Source: Leptospira harrisiae (GTDB lineage: Bacteria > Spirochaetota > Leptospiria > Leptospirales > Leptospiraceae). From it: 64,000 nt of DNA. This document shows, piece by piece, positions 22,525 to 32,203 of the stretch (the first letter of the stretch is position 1; every line of letters starts with the position of its first letter). The stretch spans positions 1,868,501-1,932,500 of the forward strand of contig NZ_NPDX01000001.1 in assembly GCF_002811945.1 (NCBI RefSeq). Reading direction: 5' to 3'. The position numbers and the translations under genes were made by a program. The notes under the pieces are model-generated. The model did no database searches. It was given only the letters and a program-made list of their open reading frames with translations, and had not been told where the DNA came from.

Positions 22525-24708
22525 ATGCAACGCAGAGAAAATCAAAGCAATCGTCTTATGAAAATGGTCACTCCCGTCGTCTTATTTCTGTTGTGCTTTA
22601 TTCTTCCGCTACTAAAACTTCATTTTGCTTTTACAAACTCTCAACTTGTTGGAGATGGAGTGGATAATGTTCTTGTTTTAACCATATTAGAGCGAAATTT
22701 GATTAATTTTTCGAACGTTTTGAACGGCCAAGACTTCTTGGCAATCTACTCAAGTAACGGCTTGTATCCATATACAGAAACAAACCTATTCACGGAGCCT
22801 CTATATTTTCCCACAATATTATATTACCTACTAAAAATACTGACAGGGAGCAAAATCATTGCATTTAACTCGCTTTTCATTACTGCATATACCTTTAATT
22901 TTCTTAGTTTTTACTATCTATCCCGGCTTTTAAGAAACGATGTAGCATCATCCATTTTAGTTTCCATAATCTATAGTAGCGGTCACTTCTTTGCAATTCA
23001 ATACATACACCTACAAAACCAATTCGCATTCGGCTTCCCTCTTATTTTTGCCTTTGCCATTCGGTATAGTGATACAAACAAAAAAAAATTTCTATTTCTA
23101 ATCTATTTAGTACTTACCTTACAATTTTTCTCCTGCAATTATTTCGGGTTATATGGTTTATACTTCTCTTTTCTGGCATTTTTTATTACCGATTCATTGA
23201 GAATAAAAAATATAAAAAACATTAGCGAAATAATTTTTAATAAAGCAAAGATAAAATTAGCTCTAATTTTAATAACGCCAGCATTACTTTTTATTTTTAC
23301 AATTTTTATATTCTATGGGTGGTTTATGATTCATAATTTTGAATTATATCCCAAACGTTTATTGCTCGAAAACCAATACTATTCAAACACCGCTCTTTCT
23401 ATCTTACGTATTCCTCATTTAATTTCGAACTTCCCTGACATCATTTTAAATGGAGAAACTCATAATAGTGCACATTTAGGATTCTTGCCATTAGTCGCCG
23501 TTTTAGTCTTTTTATTAACTCCAAAAATCCAATCAAAAACTGGTTGGATTTTCATTGGCCTATCTTTTCTTTTTTTCTTATTTAGCCTAGGGCCGATCAT
23601 ATCTATATACAACGTTGAAATCCCTGGTCCATATACAATTCTATACCATATTCTCCCTGGTTTCAAAAACCTAAGAGTTCCCTCTCGGATTTTTGTTATT
23701 AGTTGGTTTTTTATCTCAATGTTTTTGCTTACGTTTGCAAAAACTGTCTCAATGCAAAAAAACTTCAAACTACAAATTATAGTATTCTTGATAGTATTCG
23801 CAGAATTTTTCTTTTTAACTACGATCAAAGAAACTAGTAAACTCCCAGAACAAATCAATGCTCTGAAACTGGAATTACCAACAACCTCTAATATTATTTT
23901 CATAAAGAAAAAAAAAGGAAGCTATACATTAAATGATGATGGGTTTCCTGAATGGTATCTTTTGAATACAACATATAGAACACCGAATGGTTATTCTGGA
24001 CTGACCTTACCTTTCCAATATTATCTAATAAATTTATTATACAATAATTTTCTTACAGATGATCTAGTCCAATACTTGGCAGAATTAGGGATTTCTCATA
24101 TAGCCATTTCGTATCCAAAATCTACCCCTGGTAATAAAATCTCTAACCTCGATTTTAAAATTCCGGGATCTTTAGAATTGTTGAGCTACGACAATGCCAA
24201 TCATTTATATCTATTCAAAATTTCGAAACAAATCGAAACGACGAATAAATTTAGCAGTAATAATGGAAAAGAGATCGAGCCGGTCGAATACGTAATCGAA
24301 GAAACCTCCGTTTCAAAGAAACAAGAATTTCTTAATGACAAGAAGATGAAAACCTATTGGCAAAGTTTTTCATCAGGGTTCCAAACAAATTCAGATTTCA
24401 TTAAAATCCGAGTGAACTCTGCCTCTAAAGAATCATTCATTGTAAAATTAAATTCCGGTCCATTTTTAGAGCGTCTGCCTTATGGATTAGATATTTCCTG
24501 TGGAAATGTTACAAAAAAATATAACTTACCAAAAATAGATATTGAAAACTTCCTTTCCAGACCGATTTCAAATCAGTTTATGTTTTTTGAAATTAACAAT
24601 TGTAACTCCACTCATTTAGAAATTCGAATAAACAAAACAACACCATATGCAGTCTTTATGTTATCAGAACTTGAAATATACCAATATAGACAAAAACCGA
24701 CTAACTAA
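22525..24708 (+). CDS. Large GT-C-like membrane protein with C-terminal galactose-binding-like region
   Basis: This 727-residue protein has about twelve spans in its first 430 residues. The acidic loop after the first span (LVGDGVDNVLVLTILE) is the kind of metal/catalytic loop found in GT-C enzymes. The periplasmic part has two sections; the last 140 residues or so form beta-strands ending LSELEIYQYR, the typical close of a discoidin (F5/8 type C) carbohydrate-binding fold. It may therefore bind glycan while transferring sugar. No close named family is recognised. It stands alone on the plus strand. Confidence 0.6.
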   Translation: MQRRENQSNRLMKMVTPVVLFLLCFILPLLKLHFAFTNSQLVGDGVDNVLVLTILERNLINFSNVLNGQDFLAIYSSNGLYPYTETNLFTEPLYFPTILYYLLKILTGSKIIAFNSLFITAYTFNFLSFYYLSRLLRNDVASSILVSIIYSSGHFFAIQYIHLQNQFAFGFPLIFAFAIRYSDTNKKKFLFLIYLVLTLQFFSCNYFGLYGLYFSFLAFFITDSLRIKNIKNISEIIFNKAKIKLALILITPALLFIFTIFIFYGWFMIHNFELYPKRLLLENQYYSNTALSILRIPHLISNFPDIILNGETHNSAHLGFLPLVAVLVFLLTPKIQSKTGWIFIGLSFLFFLFSLGPIISIYNVEIPGPYTILYHILPGFKNLRVPSRIFVISWFFISMFLLTFAKTVSMQKNFKLQIIVFLIVFAEFFFLTTIKETSKLPEQINALKLELPTTSNIIFIKKKKGSYTLNDDGFPEWYLLNTTYRTPNGYSGLTLPFQYYLINLLYNNFLTDDLVQYLAELGISHIAISYPKSTPGNKISNLDFKIPGSLELLSYDNANHLYLFKISKQIETTNKFSSNNGKEIEPVEYVIEETSVSKKQEFLNDKKMKTYWQSFSSGFQTNSDFIKIRVNSASKESFIVKLNSGPFLERLPYGLDISCGNVTKKYNLPKIDIENFLSRPISNQFMFFEINNCNSTHLEIRINKTTPYAVFMLSELEIYQYRQKPTN

Positions 24709-24740
24709 AGCTATATTTAAAGCGGCTATTTAACTTAAAA

Positions 24741-26273
24741 TTAGACTCCTTTATAATAAAGGGTGCAGGTGGTATCTTTTTCAATTTTAACGGATTTAAA
24801 ACTATAATCTCTTAGAAAAGTCTGTAATGCTGTAACAAACTCTATGGAGTAATCGCTATCATCTCCCGCTAATCGCAATATTTCATCAATGGTCTTTGCG
24901 TTACACCATGTTACAATATTTACGTTCTGTTTAATAATATCCGAAATTACCGCTTTTCCCGAAATGGAAAGATTAACGGCAAATGTTTTTTCCAAATAGT
25001 TATTTGGTTGAATGTATTTAACTGGTGGCAGTTGATTCAATATAACATATGGTGCATGGCTCCCTGCTGCGACAAAGAAATGTGCATCCCCTGAAAACTG
25101 ATTCAATGATATCTGACGGATTGCATCAGCCATAAACAAACCTTGATCAGGTATAGAATTTAATGTTTTAGCAATATGATTTCTCTTGCGTATGGAAAAA
25201 ATGGAAAAGCCGATAATACAGAGAAGTAAAACGAGCCGAGTAATTTTTCCTTTACCGAAAACTTTTTCAAAATCAAAGACTACAAAAGATATAAAAAGCA
25301 AAATTGGGAAAACTACCGCCAACAAATAATGCTGATATAAAAAGCCCGTCCAAACTGCCCCCAGAGAAGACGTCAAAAACCATCCTAAAGCAACGCAAGA
25401 TTTTCGATCCAAAACAGGTTTCTTAATCGAAGAAAAATGGTAACCAACAAACACAAGCGATGCCAAGTAAAAATATTTCAAAGTTAAGATAAATTGAATT
25501 TTTTCAAACATTGTCGAAAGTCGAACATGACTTTTCCCTACTGCTAAAATGGAATTCCAATATAAATCAAAAGAACCTAAATAGAAATATACAGCTGCAG
25601 TAATCATAAATGGAGCTAAAAAGGTAAATGCATGAAGAAAATACTCGAAAAAGATTTTATTAAGTATTTCGTGTTTTGAACTTATCTTTTTTGTTTTTTC
25701 GTCACGCAATGAAAATACAAAAGAGACTAAAAAGAAAAAAATTACATCAAAAACAACAATGTATTTTACAATAAATGCAGTACCTAATACGAAGAAAGCG
25801 ATTCGTTTTCTTTTTACACCCGTCTCCCTTGCAACAAAAAGCATATAAAACGAAATCGATTCAAAAAAAAGAAAATAAATTTCAGTATTAGAAGCTAAAC
25901 CTGATGAATAATAAATTAAACTATATAAAAAAACAAAAGAAATCAATAACGACTCCCAAAATCGTTTTCTATAGTTAGAAATAAAAAGAATAACTCCCAA
26001 GATGCTAGAAAAAAAGTAAGCACTCAACCTCATTGTTAAAATTGAATAATCAAAGAAAAGTAGTGTAAAAGTATGGATCAAATATATACCGAGTGGTTTC
26101 AAGTCCCAAAAATCACGATATGGCAAAGATCCATTTAAGATAGAATTACCCATTATAAAATAAGTTAGTTCATCCCAGTCAATAGTTGAGTAATTAAAAG
26201 TGAATGAGCGGTAGTAAAAATTGACTAAGAAAATTGCGACTACAGCTGTGAATAAAACTATCTTATTTTTCAT
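24741..26273 (-). CDS. GT-C family membrane glycosyltransferase (PMT_2-like)
   Basis: I set the start at ATG 26273, giving 510 residues beginning MKNKIVLFTAVVAIF. This ATG overlaps the stop of the upstream gene as TAATG, a common coupled junction; the open frame extends 16 codons further but only over the neighbour's coding end. The protein has about ten to twelve spans. The loop STIDWDELTYFIMGNSIL and PYRDFWDLKPLGIYLIH are a strong match to PMT_2-type glycosyltransferases, with the D-E catalytic pair. It ends the minus-strand block that begins at 33007. Confidence 0.8.
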   Translation of the reverse strand: MKNKIVLFTAVVAIFLVNFYYRSFTFNYSTIDWDELTYFIMGNSILNGSLPYRDFWDLKPLGIYLIHTFTLLFFDYSILTMRLSAYFFSSILGVILFISNYRKRFWESLLISFVFLYSLIYYSSGLASNTEIYFLFFESISFYMLFVARETGVKRKRIAFFVLGTAFIVKYIVVFDVIFFFLVSFVFSLRDEKTKKISSKHEILNKIFFEYFLHAFTFLAPFMITAAVYFYLGSFDLYWNSILAVGKSHVRLSTMFEKIQFILTLKYFYLASLVFVGYHFSSIKKPVLDRKSCVALGWFLTSSLGAVWTGFLYQHYLLAVVFPILLFISFVVFDFEKVFGKGKITRLVLLLCIIGFSIFSIRKRNHIAKTLNSIPDQGLFMADAIRQISLNQFSGDAHFFVAAGSHAPYVILNQLPPVKYIQPNNYLEKTFAVNLSISGKAVISDIIKQNVNIVTWCNAKTIDEILRLAGDDSDYSIEFVTALQTFLRDYSFKSVKIEKDTTCTLYYKGV

Positions 26274-28270
26274 TAGCGAACAAAATCCAACAAACAATCT
26301 TCGACTCTTTTTCCGATCCAAAGTGCTTCAACATCTTCGCCTCTCCAATGTTTGAGATTAATCTCACATAAGATTGGTCGAAAATGATGTTTTTCGCAGT
26401 ATCCCAAAATTTGATCATAATTTTTTAAAGGAGTTTGTGAACTACTATGTAATTGAGAATAGTGGAATAAAAACTTCTCCTGTGAATAGCGATATGAAGG
26501 AAAATCAGGAGGAAGAATTGAAAAAGATGATAGATTAAGAATTTTTGGCTTCTCAATTACATTTTCCTGAGGAAATCTAACTAAGTTACATTTATGGTTT
26601 TTATCATAGTATCTATTAATAACAGTTTGGTTATAGAAAAACTCATATTTATAAATCAATCTTGATATAAGAAAAATAGAGAAGATAATCAAAATTGGGA
26701 AAAAAAATAATTTTAACTTTTTGTGACTTACAATATTATGTTCTTCTTCTTTATTGATCAACAAGGGATTGAAAGACAAAGCAAGCAACAAACAAACGGG
26801 ATATACATCCAAAAGCATATCAAAAGAATTATGAATCAAAAAATATAAAATTGCGAAATGTGCAAGTTGGAACTCACTCTTTTCTTTTATTACTAAAAAA
26901 CATGACCTAACAAACAAAAAAAGAAAAAAGAGATAAAGACCAAATCCCAAAAAACCTCCATAAAACAAAATTGTCGTTGGTAAATTATGAGTATGTAAAT
27001 AAGCTCCATCTGCTTTAGTTGCGAAGGTTTCCAAAACAATTCCTATTTTTTGGGGCAAATAAGCTAATAGAAAATTGTGTTCTCCAAAGCCCAAACCAAA
27101 GAACCAACGAATAGGTTCCAAACTGATAAATATCTTAAAAAAAGCCTTCCATAACTCTAATCGACCGGAAGAAAGAGTATCTAACATGGACCAGTCGAAT
27201 CCGATTATATTTTCAAAAAAAAGAAAATGAAGGGGAAGAAAATGAATGAAGAATAACAGAAGAAACAAAAGAAAAAGAAAATATTTCAAATATGAATATC
27301 TGAAAAACCTTACTGCAAAATAGGTAAAAATTATCACGACACTAGCGATTATGCTTGCCCGCGAAATTTGATTTAAAGAAGTAAAAAATAATAAACCGAG
27401 ACAAAATGCATAAAATAGTGACTCATTGTTATTTTTTGCTCTCTTAAACCCAAACAAAAGATAAGCGATGTGTATTCCTAAATATGCGGCCACCCTATTA
27501 GAGTTCATGATACTGGAACTATCCTTGGTAAACATTAATACGGTCTCATTCGCATAATAATGCCGAGAAATAACTTGAAGTATGTTAAAAGCAAATATAA
27601 CTAAAAGTAGATTTAAATTTAGCTCAACCGAAAATGATAACAGAAGATATACCAATAAAAATAGACCAAAGTAAACTAAATACCCTTGGGAATTGAAACC
27701 AAAAACTACTGATAGAAAAAACAAAATGAAAATAGCATAAACAGAACGATGAATTTTCTTTGATGATTTGTTAAATTCAGGTGAAATTCGTGCGATCACC
27801 AAGGGATATAATAATAAAAATGCTAACTCAGGAAACTCTGAAAAAAGGAACGAATATGAGATTCCAGTTAAACAAAATATACAAAGAATATGAAATTGTA
27901 AAATAAACTTTGATGAGCGATAGTTCTTTAGTAGAAGAAAGAAAAAACACGGAATTAAAAAGGGGATAAATCTAAATATATCCGGATCCCAATAATAACG
28001 CCCTAATTTATAATAATTAACAGCTAGGGAATTAAAAAAGGAAGCAACCCCTATCCAATAAGCAAGCCAGCCCAACAATCTAATATCATATCTTTCAATA
28101 TCAATTTTCCGATTAAAAACTAGTTTGATAGATATCGATAAAATCGAGAGGTTAAAAATTGTTTGATAAAATGTTTTAATATGTAACTGCGTTTGCGAAA
28201 CAAAGATTAAAGTTCTTCCAAAAACTAAAAAAAGAATAAGAACAAAAAGATTCTTTATTACAAAATTCAT
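26273..28270 (-). CDS. O-antigen ligase/polymerase family membrane protein (WaaL/Wzy-like)
   Basis: The 665-residue protein has about twelve spans. The large periplasmic loop and what follows carry the family signature: FFGLGFGEHNFLLAYL and then HTHNLPTTILFYGGFLGFGLYL, with the conserved His-Asn expected at the active site of ligases and polymerases that use undecaprenyl-diphosphate glycans. About 180 residues extend past the last span, longer than usual, and may be a periplasmic domain. Ligase and polymerase cannot be told apart by sequence alone. It overlaps both neighbours by a few bases, so all three are probably co-translated. Confidence 0.78.
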   Translation of the reverse strand: MNFVIKNLFVLILFLVFGRTLIFVSQTQLHIKTFYQTIFNLSILSISIKLVFNRKIDIERYDIRLLGWLAYWIGVASFFNSLAVNYYKLGRYYWDPDIFRFIPFLIPCFFFLLLKNYRSSKFILQFHILCIFCLTGISYSFLFSEFPELAFLLLYPLVIARISPEFNKSSKKIHRSVYAIFILFFLSVVFGFNSQGYLVYFGLFLLVYLLLSFSVELNLNLLLVIFAFNILQVISRHYYANETVLMFTKDSSSIMNSNRVAAYLGIHIAYLLFGFKRAKNNNESLFYAFCLGLLFFTSLNQISRASIIASVVIIFTYFAVRFFRYSYLKYFLFLLFLLLFFIHFLPLHFLFFENIIGFDWSMLDTLSSGRLELWKAFFKIFISLEPIRWFFGLGFGEHNFLLAYLPQKIGIVLETFATKADGAYLHTHNLPTTILFYGGFLGFGLYLFFLFLFVRSCFLVIKEKSEFQLAHFAILYFLIHNSFDMLLDVYPVCLLLALSFNPLLINKEEEHNIVSHKKLKLFFFPILIIFSIFLISRLIYKYEFFYNQTVINRYYDKNHKCNLVRFPQENVIEKPKILNLSSFSILPPDFPSYRYSQEKFLFHYSQLHSSSQTPLKNYDQILGYCEKHHFRPILCEINLKHWRGEDVEALWIGKRVEDCLLDFVR

Positions 28271-29874
28271 TTTCGTTGTAGTATAAGGGAATCAAAATGG
28301 GTAATTTTCCTTCTTTCCCTATTCCAATTGCTGTTTAAACGTAAATCAAAATTAATATTAAATTTCTTTTCCCAAATCTCTTGCGGAAATTCGTAATTTA
28401 CAAGTTTATTATCCTGCCAGTAAAGATACAATATTCTCTTAAATCGGCTTTCTAAAACTATTTGTTCAACTTGCTCCCAATCTTTTTGTGAATAAATGGT
28501 GATCTGGGGATACTCTAAATAAGTAATTCCCATCAGATAAGATGTAGAAAGCCCTCGATGAACTATCAAATCCGGATTAATTTGAGAAATTGCATTCGAG
28601 TATTCCTGAGATATTTTTGCAGCTCCACTCCAATGTTTAATTGCGCGCAGATTGGATTTGTAACTAAAATACAGAACAGTAAGACCCAAAAAAACAAATG
28701 TCAAACTCGCTATTTTCGAATTTAAAAAAGACTTCTCTGCGTTATAGTTTTTAAAAATCCAGAGGAAAAAACCTATAGATATCAAATACACACCACTTTC
28801 ATAATAACGCAATCCTAGAATATCAACGCCAGCTCGATAAGGTGAAATAAATGGAAGCAAAAGTATAAAAAAATATCCTGCGATCAAATATTCATTTAAC
28901 TTCTCACTTTTCGATTTTAGAAAATAATAAAATACAAAAGGACTAACAAATAAGAAAGCAAATGGATAAGCTTTGAAAAGACCTATTTTATATTCAGACC
29001 CCCAGAGATCTGCAACCCAATTATTTAGATAACCAGAAAGCTTTAAAATAGCCGTATCTTGAAGTGTATTCCAACCTCTCATGCCCATGATATGACCATA
29101 TATGCTCATATTCCAATAAGAAAAGGCTAACGTACTCAAGAAAGAAACAACGCCAATACTAAACAATATTCTAAAATTTTTACCAGATTTTATATTCTTT
29201 ATAAAATTTATAAAGAATAATATAAGTAAGGCCAAAGTAGATTCAGGTCTTAATTGAAAATTAAGCGACAGGCAAACACCCGATAAAAAAACAAAAAAGT
29301 ATAAACTGAAATTGTCAGCAGCGAAACATCGTCTGTAAAATAATAGCGATAAAATCAATAAAGCGTTTGTTAATGTAAGTTCGGAATAATCTAATGAAGA
29401 TAAAAATACTGGAGTGAAAAAGTGAATAAATAAAGTCGCACATCCACTTTGGCTAACCGATAAACCTAGATTTTTAAATAACAAGAAAAGAAAAACGACA
29501 TTCATTAAGAAAAAACATATAGGGAAATAAGTAACAAAAGAAAACGAGGTAACTTTTGCCAGAATTGCATGAAGAACTGGCATTAAAATTGGATATTGAA
29601 AAAAACATGTATTGTTTGATGTAAAAAAAGCCCAGGGGTAACCTAACGGGATGCTTTCCGGAAGAAAGCCCTTTGTTCCGGCGGGAAAAAAGCATTGAAG
29701 GGAATATTGCGAAAAACCTTCTTTATAAAAAGCAAAAGTTTGGTAGTATTTGATTTGTGGATCGCTACCGATTGCCACGTTAGGTTGATTCCACCTGTAT
29801 TTATAATATACAGGAATCATAGCTAAAAGAAAAAAAACTATGAATAAAATACTTACTTGAAGGCGAATTCTCAT
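28267..29874 (-). CDS. Multi-pass membrane protein, GT-C-like
   Basis: The 535-residue protein has about ten to twelve spans in the first 420 residues and a soluble tail. After span one lies IGSDPQIKYYQTFAFYKEG, an acidic loop where GT-C enzymes place catalytic residues; later YPWAFF and RPESTLALLILF fit this group. It may be related to the 18030-19604 protein, which has a similar overall layout. Its stop overlaps the start of the ligase-like gene (ATGA). Assignment to a glycosyltransferase is by topology and context. Confidence 0.6.
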   Translation of the reverse strand: MRIRLQVSILFIVFFLLAMIPVYYKYRWNQPNVAIGSDPQIKYYQTFAFYKEGFSQYSLQCFFPAGTKGFLPESIPLGYPWAFFTSNNTCFFQYPILMPVLHAILAKVTSFSFVTYFPICFFLMNVVFLFLLFKNLGLSVSQSGCATLFIHFFTPVFLSSLDYSELTLTNALLILSLLFYRRCFAADNFSLYFFVFLSGVCLSLNFQLRPESTLALLILFFINFIKNIKSGKNFRILFSIGVVSFLSTLAFSYWNMSIYGHIMGMRGWNTLQDTAILKLSGYLNNWVADLWGSEYKIGLFKAYPFAFLFVSPFVFYYFLKSKSEKLNEYLIAGYFFILLLPFISPYRAGVDILGLRYYESGVYLISIGFFLWIFKNYNAEKSFLNSKIASLTFVFLGLTVLYFSYKSNLRAIKHWSGAAKISQEYSNAISQINPDLIVHRGLSTSYLMGITYLEYPQITIYSQKDWEQVEQIVLESRFKRILYLYWQDNKLVNYEFPQEIWEKKFNINFDLRLNSNWNRERRKITHFDSLILQRK

Positions 29875-29886
29875 TCTAATAAACAG

Positions 29887-31026
29887 TTAATCTCTTTTTA
29901 AGATGTGAGCTGCAAGTGCATTGATTCCAAATAAAAAAACGACAAGACCCGAAGTAGAAATTACAATTAGCTCCCTCTCAAAATTTAAAAATTGAAACTT
30001 ACCGGCACTCCACTTCCACAACAAATAAATGAACATAGCTGCCACTAAGGCAAACCCAGATACTAAAACAAAAAAAAGTCTATCCTCGCTCCAATTTAGT
30101 ATTCTAGAGTAAACTCCCTCCACCATACTTTGTTTAGTTGCAATCTGAAGACCAATGTTCCAAATGCTAATCCCAATGATTGCTGCAAAAGAAAGTAAAA
30201 CAAGAGAATGTATTCCATATATTCTGAAGCCGTAAAACTCCCATATACCGCCAATAAACAATCCGCAAACTAATTGACTAAAAGCCAAAAGCAATACGAT
30301 AAAGCCTGTCTTCTGAAAAAAATAAGGTGCATAAAATAGAATTCTAAGTAAATGCCTCATCCCATCTCGCCATGTTTTTAAATGAGGTGTTCTCCCTGGT
30401 TTATCAGGATAGAGAGAAACAGGTTCATGTTCCATCTTAGCACCTTGTCTCAATGCTTTGATCAACATTTCAGAGGCAAACTCCATCCCTTTACTGCGAA
30501 CATCCCAACTCAGATAACTACTCTTTTTGAAGCAGCGAAATCCGGAATTACTATCACGAATTTTAAATTCCTTAGCATATAAGCGATTAATAATCCAATT
30601 AATTACTGGTGTGCCGAGATACCTATGTAGAAGTGGCATAGCACCTTTATGAATAGTGCCATCTAATCGAGACCCTATTACCATATCCGCACCGCTTGAA
30701 ATTAACTTTAAAATTAACTTTGGCGATTCTAAAAAATCATAAGTGTCATCCGCATCGGCAAATACAATAATTTCACCTTTTGCATTACGGATTCCTGAAT
30801 CTAGAGCGGCACCATACCCTTTTACGGGACAACTTTCTACTCTGGCTCCCAAACTCTTTGCAAATTCCTGAGAGCCATCGTCACTCCCGTTATCTGATAC
30901 CAAAATTTCTAATTCAAGTTTGTCTTTGAGTTCTTCTTTTACAGATTTACATTTTTCAAGAACAAAGGGTAAGGTTTTTCGTTCATTTAAACAAGGTATA
31001 ACAATTGTAACTACTGGCTTTTCCAT
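29887..31026 (-). CDS. GT2 glycosyltransferase with C-terminal membrane segments (DPM1-like)
   Basis: The 379-residue protein probably makes a polyprenyl-phosphate sugar. The GT2 domain starts TIVIPCLNERKTLPFVLEK, has VSDNGSDDGS and the DAD motif in FADADDTYD. DSNSGFRCFKK matches the acceptor-side signature of this group. About four hydrophobic segments occupy residues 225-375, more than in GtrB. It lies next to the GT-C-like gene at 28267 and the GtrA-methyltransferase fusion, supporting a donor-flip-transfer module. Confidence 0.85.
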   Translation of the reverse strand: MEKPVVTIVIPCLNERKTLPFVLEKCKSVKEELKDKLELEILVSDNGSDDGSQEFAKSLGARVESCPVKGYGAALDSGIRNAKGEIIVFADADDTYDFLESPKLILKLISSGADMVIGSRLDGTIHKGAMPLLHRYLGTPVINWIINRLYAKEFKIRDSNSGFRCFKKSSYLSWDVRSKGMEFASEMLIKALRQGAKMEHEPVSLYPDKPGRTPHLKTWRDGMRHLLRILFYAPYFFQKTGFIVLLLAFSQLVCGLFIGGIWEFYGFRIYGIHSLVLLSFAAIIGISIWNIGLQIATKQSMVEGVYSRILNWSEDRLFFVLVSGFALVAAMFIYLLWKWSAGKFQFLNFERELIVISTSGLVVFLFGINALAAHILKRD

Positions 31027-31046
31027 ATATAACTAAATCACACAAT

Positions 31047-32189
31047 CTAAATCTTTTTTAATACAAGAATCATACTTTGACCAAATGGCAATGGCAAATA
31101 ATCCAACCATGCAATAAACGGAATGAGACTATTCATAATTAGAGCATCTTGTTTTTTGATTGCCTTTTGATTCAAAAGCTTCATTTTAACGAGCCAACCT
31201 ATCGCTCCAATTGGATTGAAATATGATTTTTCTAACCATTTCACTCTAAAACCTTTTTCTAATGAATTTTCCCATCTCTTTATATCTTTTCGTGAATACC
31301 GTCGGAAGTGACCAATTTTTTTATCAAAGGATGAATATAGTATTGGAAGTGCAGGAACCACTGATACGAAAAAACCACCCTTCTTCAATAATTTTAAAGA
31401 ATGATTTAAAACAGCTGTATCATCGGGTATATGTTCCATTACGTTTGATGAGTATATACAATCATACTGATTCCAATTTTTTACAGAGAAAATGTTTTGG
31501 CCAACCTTCTGAATATTTAAATTCGATTTGAAGCGCTTTTTTAAAATTGAATAATTTTCCTTTGATAAGTCATACACCTCAACAGGAAAATTCTCAGATA
31601 CGATTGATGCGATTGTTCCGGTTCCGGCGCCAATCTCTAGATTTCTCTGACCCAAATAATCTAAAATTTTACTTGTAATCCAACGATTGTAAGTTTCTGC
31701 TTCTTCTATCGTTTCAAGAGTCTCAATTCCTTCGCCTTCAAGCGAATAACTAAAGTCATTTGAAACAAAAGAATCTTGTTTTCTTAAAAAAACAAATTGA
31801 TCATAGGTGACAAAGTTGATCAAAATTACGAATCCGATGCTAACAAAAGATGAAGACAACCATCCGAAACCAACAAATATCATAATCGCAAAAATTATAA
31901 TGCGTATCAAAATACTCCAAAATGAGACAATATGGAATTGAATAAGTTTCGGGAAAAAATCTTCCCACCCCTCCAACCAGGTAATAAATTTATGCAGAGG
32001 ATATGAAAATAGCAGAGCTAATTCTAGTGCAAAAAGATTCCCAAGATTTTTTTGCCAAAACCCTTCACTAAAAAATATATATGTAAATATCCATCGAGCC
32101 ATCCAAGCATTGATCCAGAAAACAAGGACGCCAACCAATAGATACCGATAATGTCTACCTTCAAATAATGAAAATAACCGTTTCCACAT
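31047..32189 (-). CDS. GtrA-like membrane domain fused to a SAM-dependent methyltransferase
   Basis: Residues 1-135 form four membrane spans with the GtrA pattern (YLLVGVLVFWINAWMARWIF near the start, NFVTYDQFVF at the end); GtrA proteins are thought to flip polyprenyl-phosphate sugars. Residues 175-380 are a class I methyltransferase: motif I LEIGAGTGT at 184-192, CIYSSNVMEHIPDD, and LKKGGFFVSVVP. The frame is continuous with no stop or shift, so the fusion is genuine. The two parts suggest a sugar methylated while lipid-linked. It lies between two GT2 genes. Confidence 0.82.
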   Translation of the reverse strand: MWKRLFSLFEGRHYRYLLVGVLVFWINAWMARWIFTYIFFSEGFWQKNLGNLFALELALLFSYPLHKFITWLEGWEDFFPKLIQFHIVSFWSILIRIIIFAIMIFVGFGWLSSSFVSIGFVILINFVTYDQFVFLRKQDSFVSNDFSYSLEGEGIETLETIEEAETYNRWITSKILDYLGQRNLEIGAGTGTIASIVSENFPVEVYDLSKENYSILKKRFKSNLNIQKVGQNIFSVKNWNQYDCIYSSNVMEHIPDDTAVLNHSLKLLKKGGFFVSVVPALPILYSSFDKKIGHFRRYSRKDIKRWENSLEKGFRVKWLEKSYFNPIGAIGWLVKMKLLNQKAIKKQDALIMNSLIPFIAWLDYLPLPFGQSMILVLKKI

Positions 32190-32203
32190 TTTAGAATAAA
32201 ATA

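Noticed and set aside
24748..24762. CCTTTA/TAAAGG stem at the end of the GT-C-like gene
   Set aside because: It lies within the coding sequence, is only six base pairs and is not followed by a convincing T run.
26274..26321. Sixteen-codon upstream extension of the GT-C-like gene
   Set aside because: It would lie over the end of the ligase-like gene; the TAATG junction at 26273 gives a better start with a membrane segment at the N terminus.
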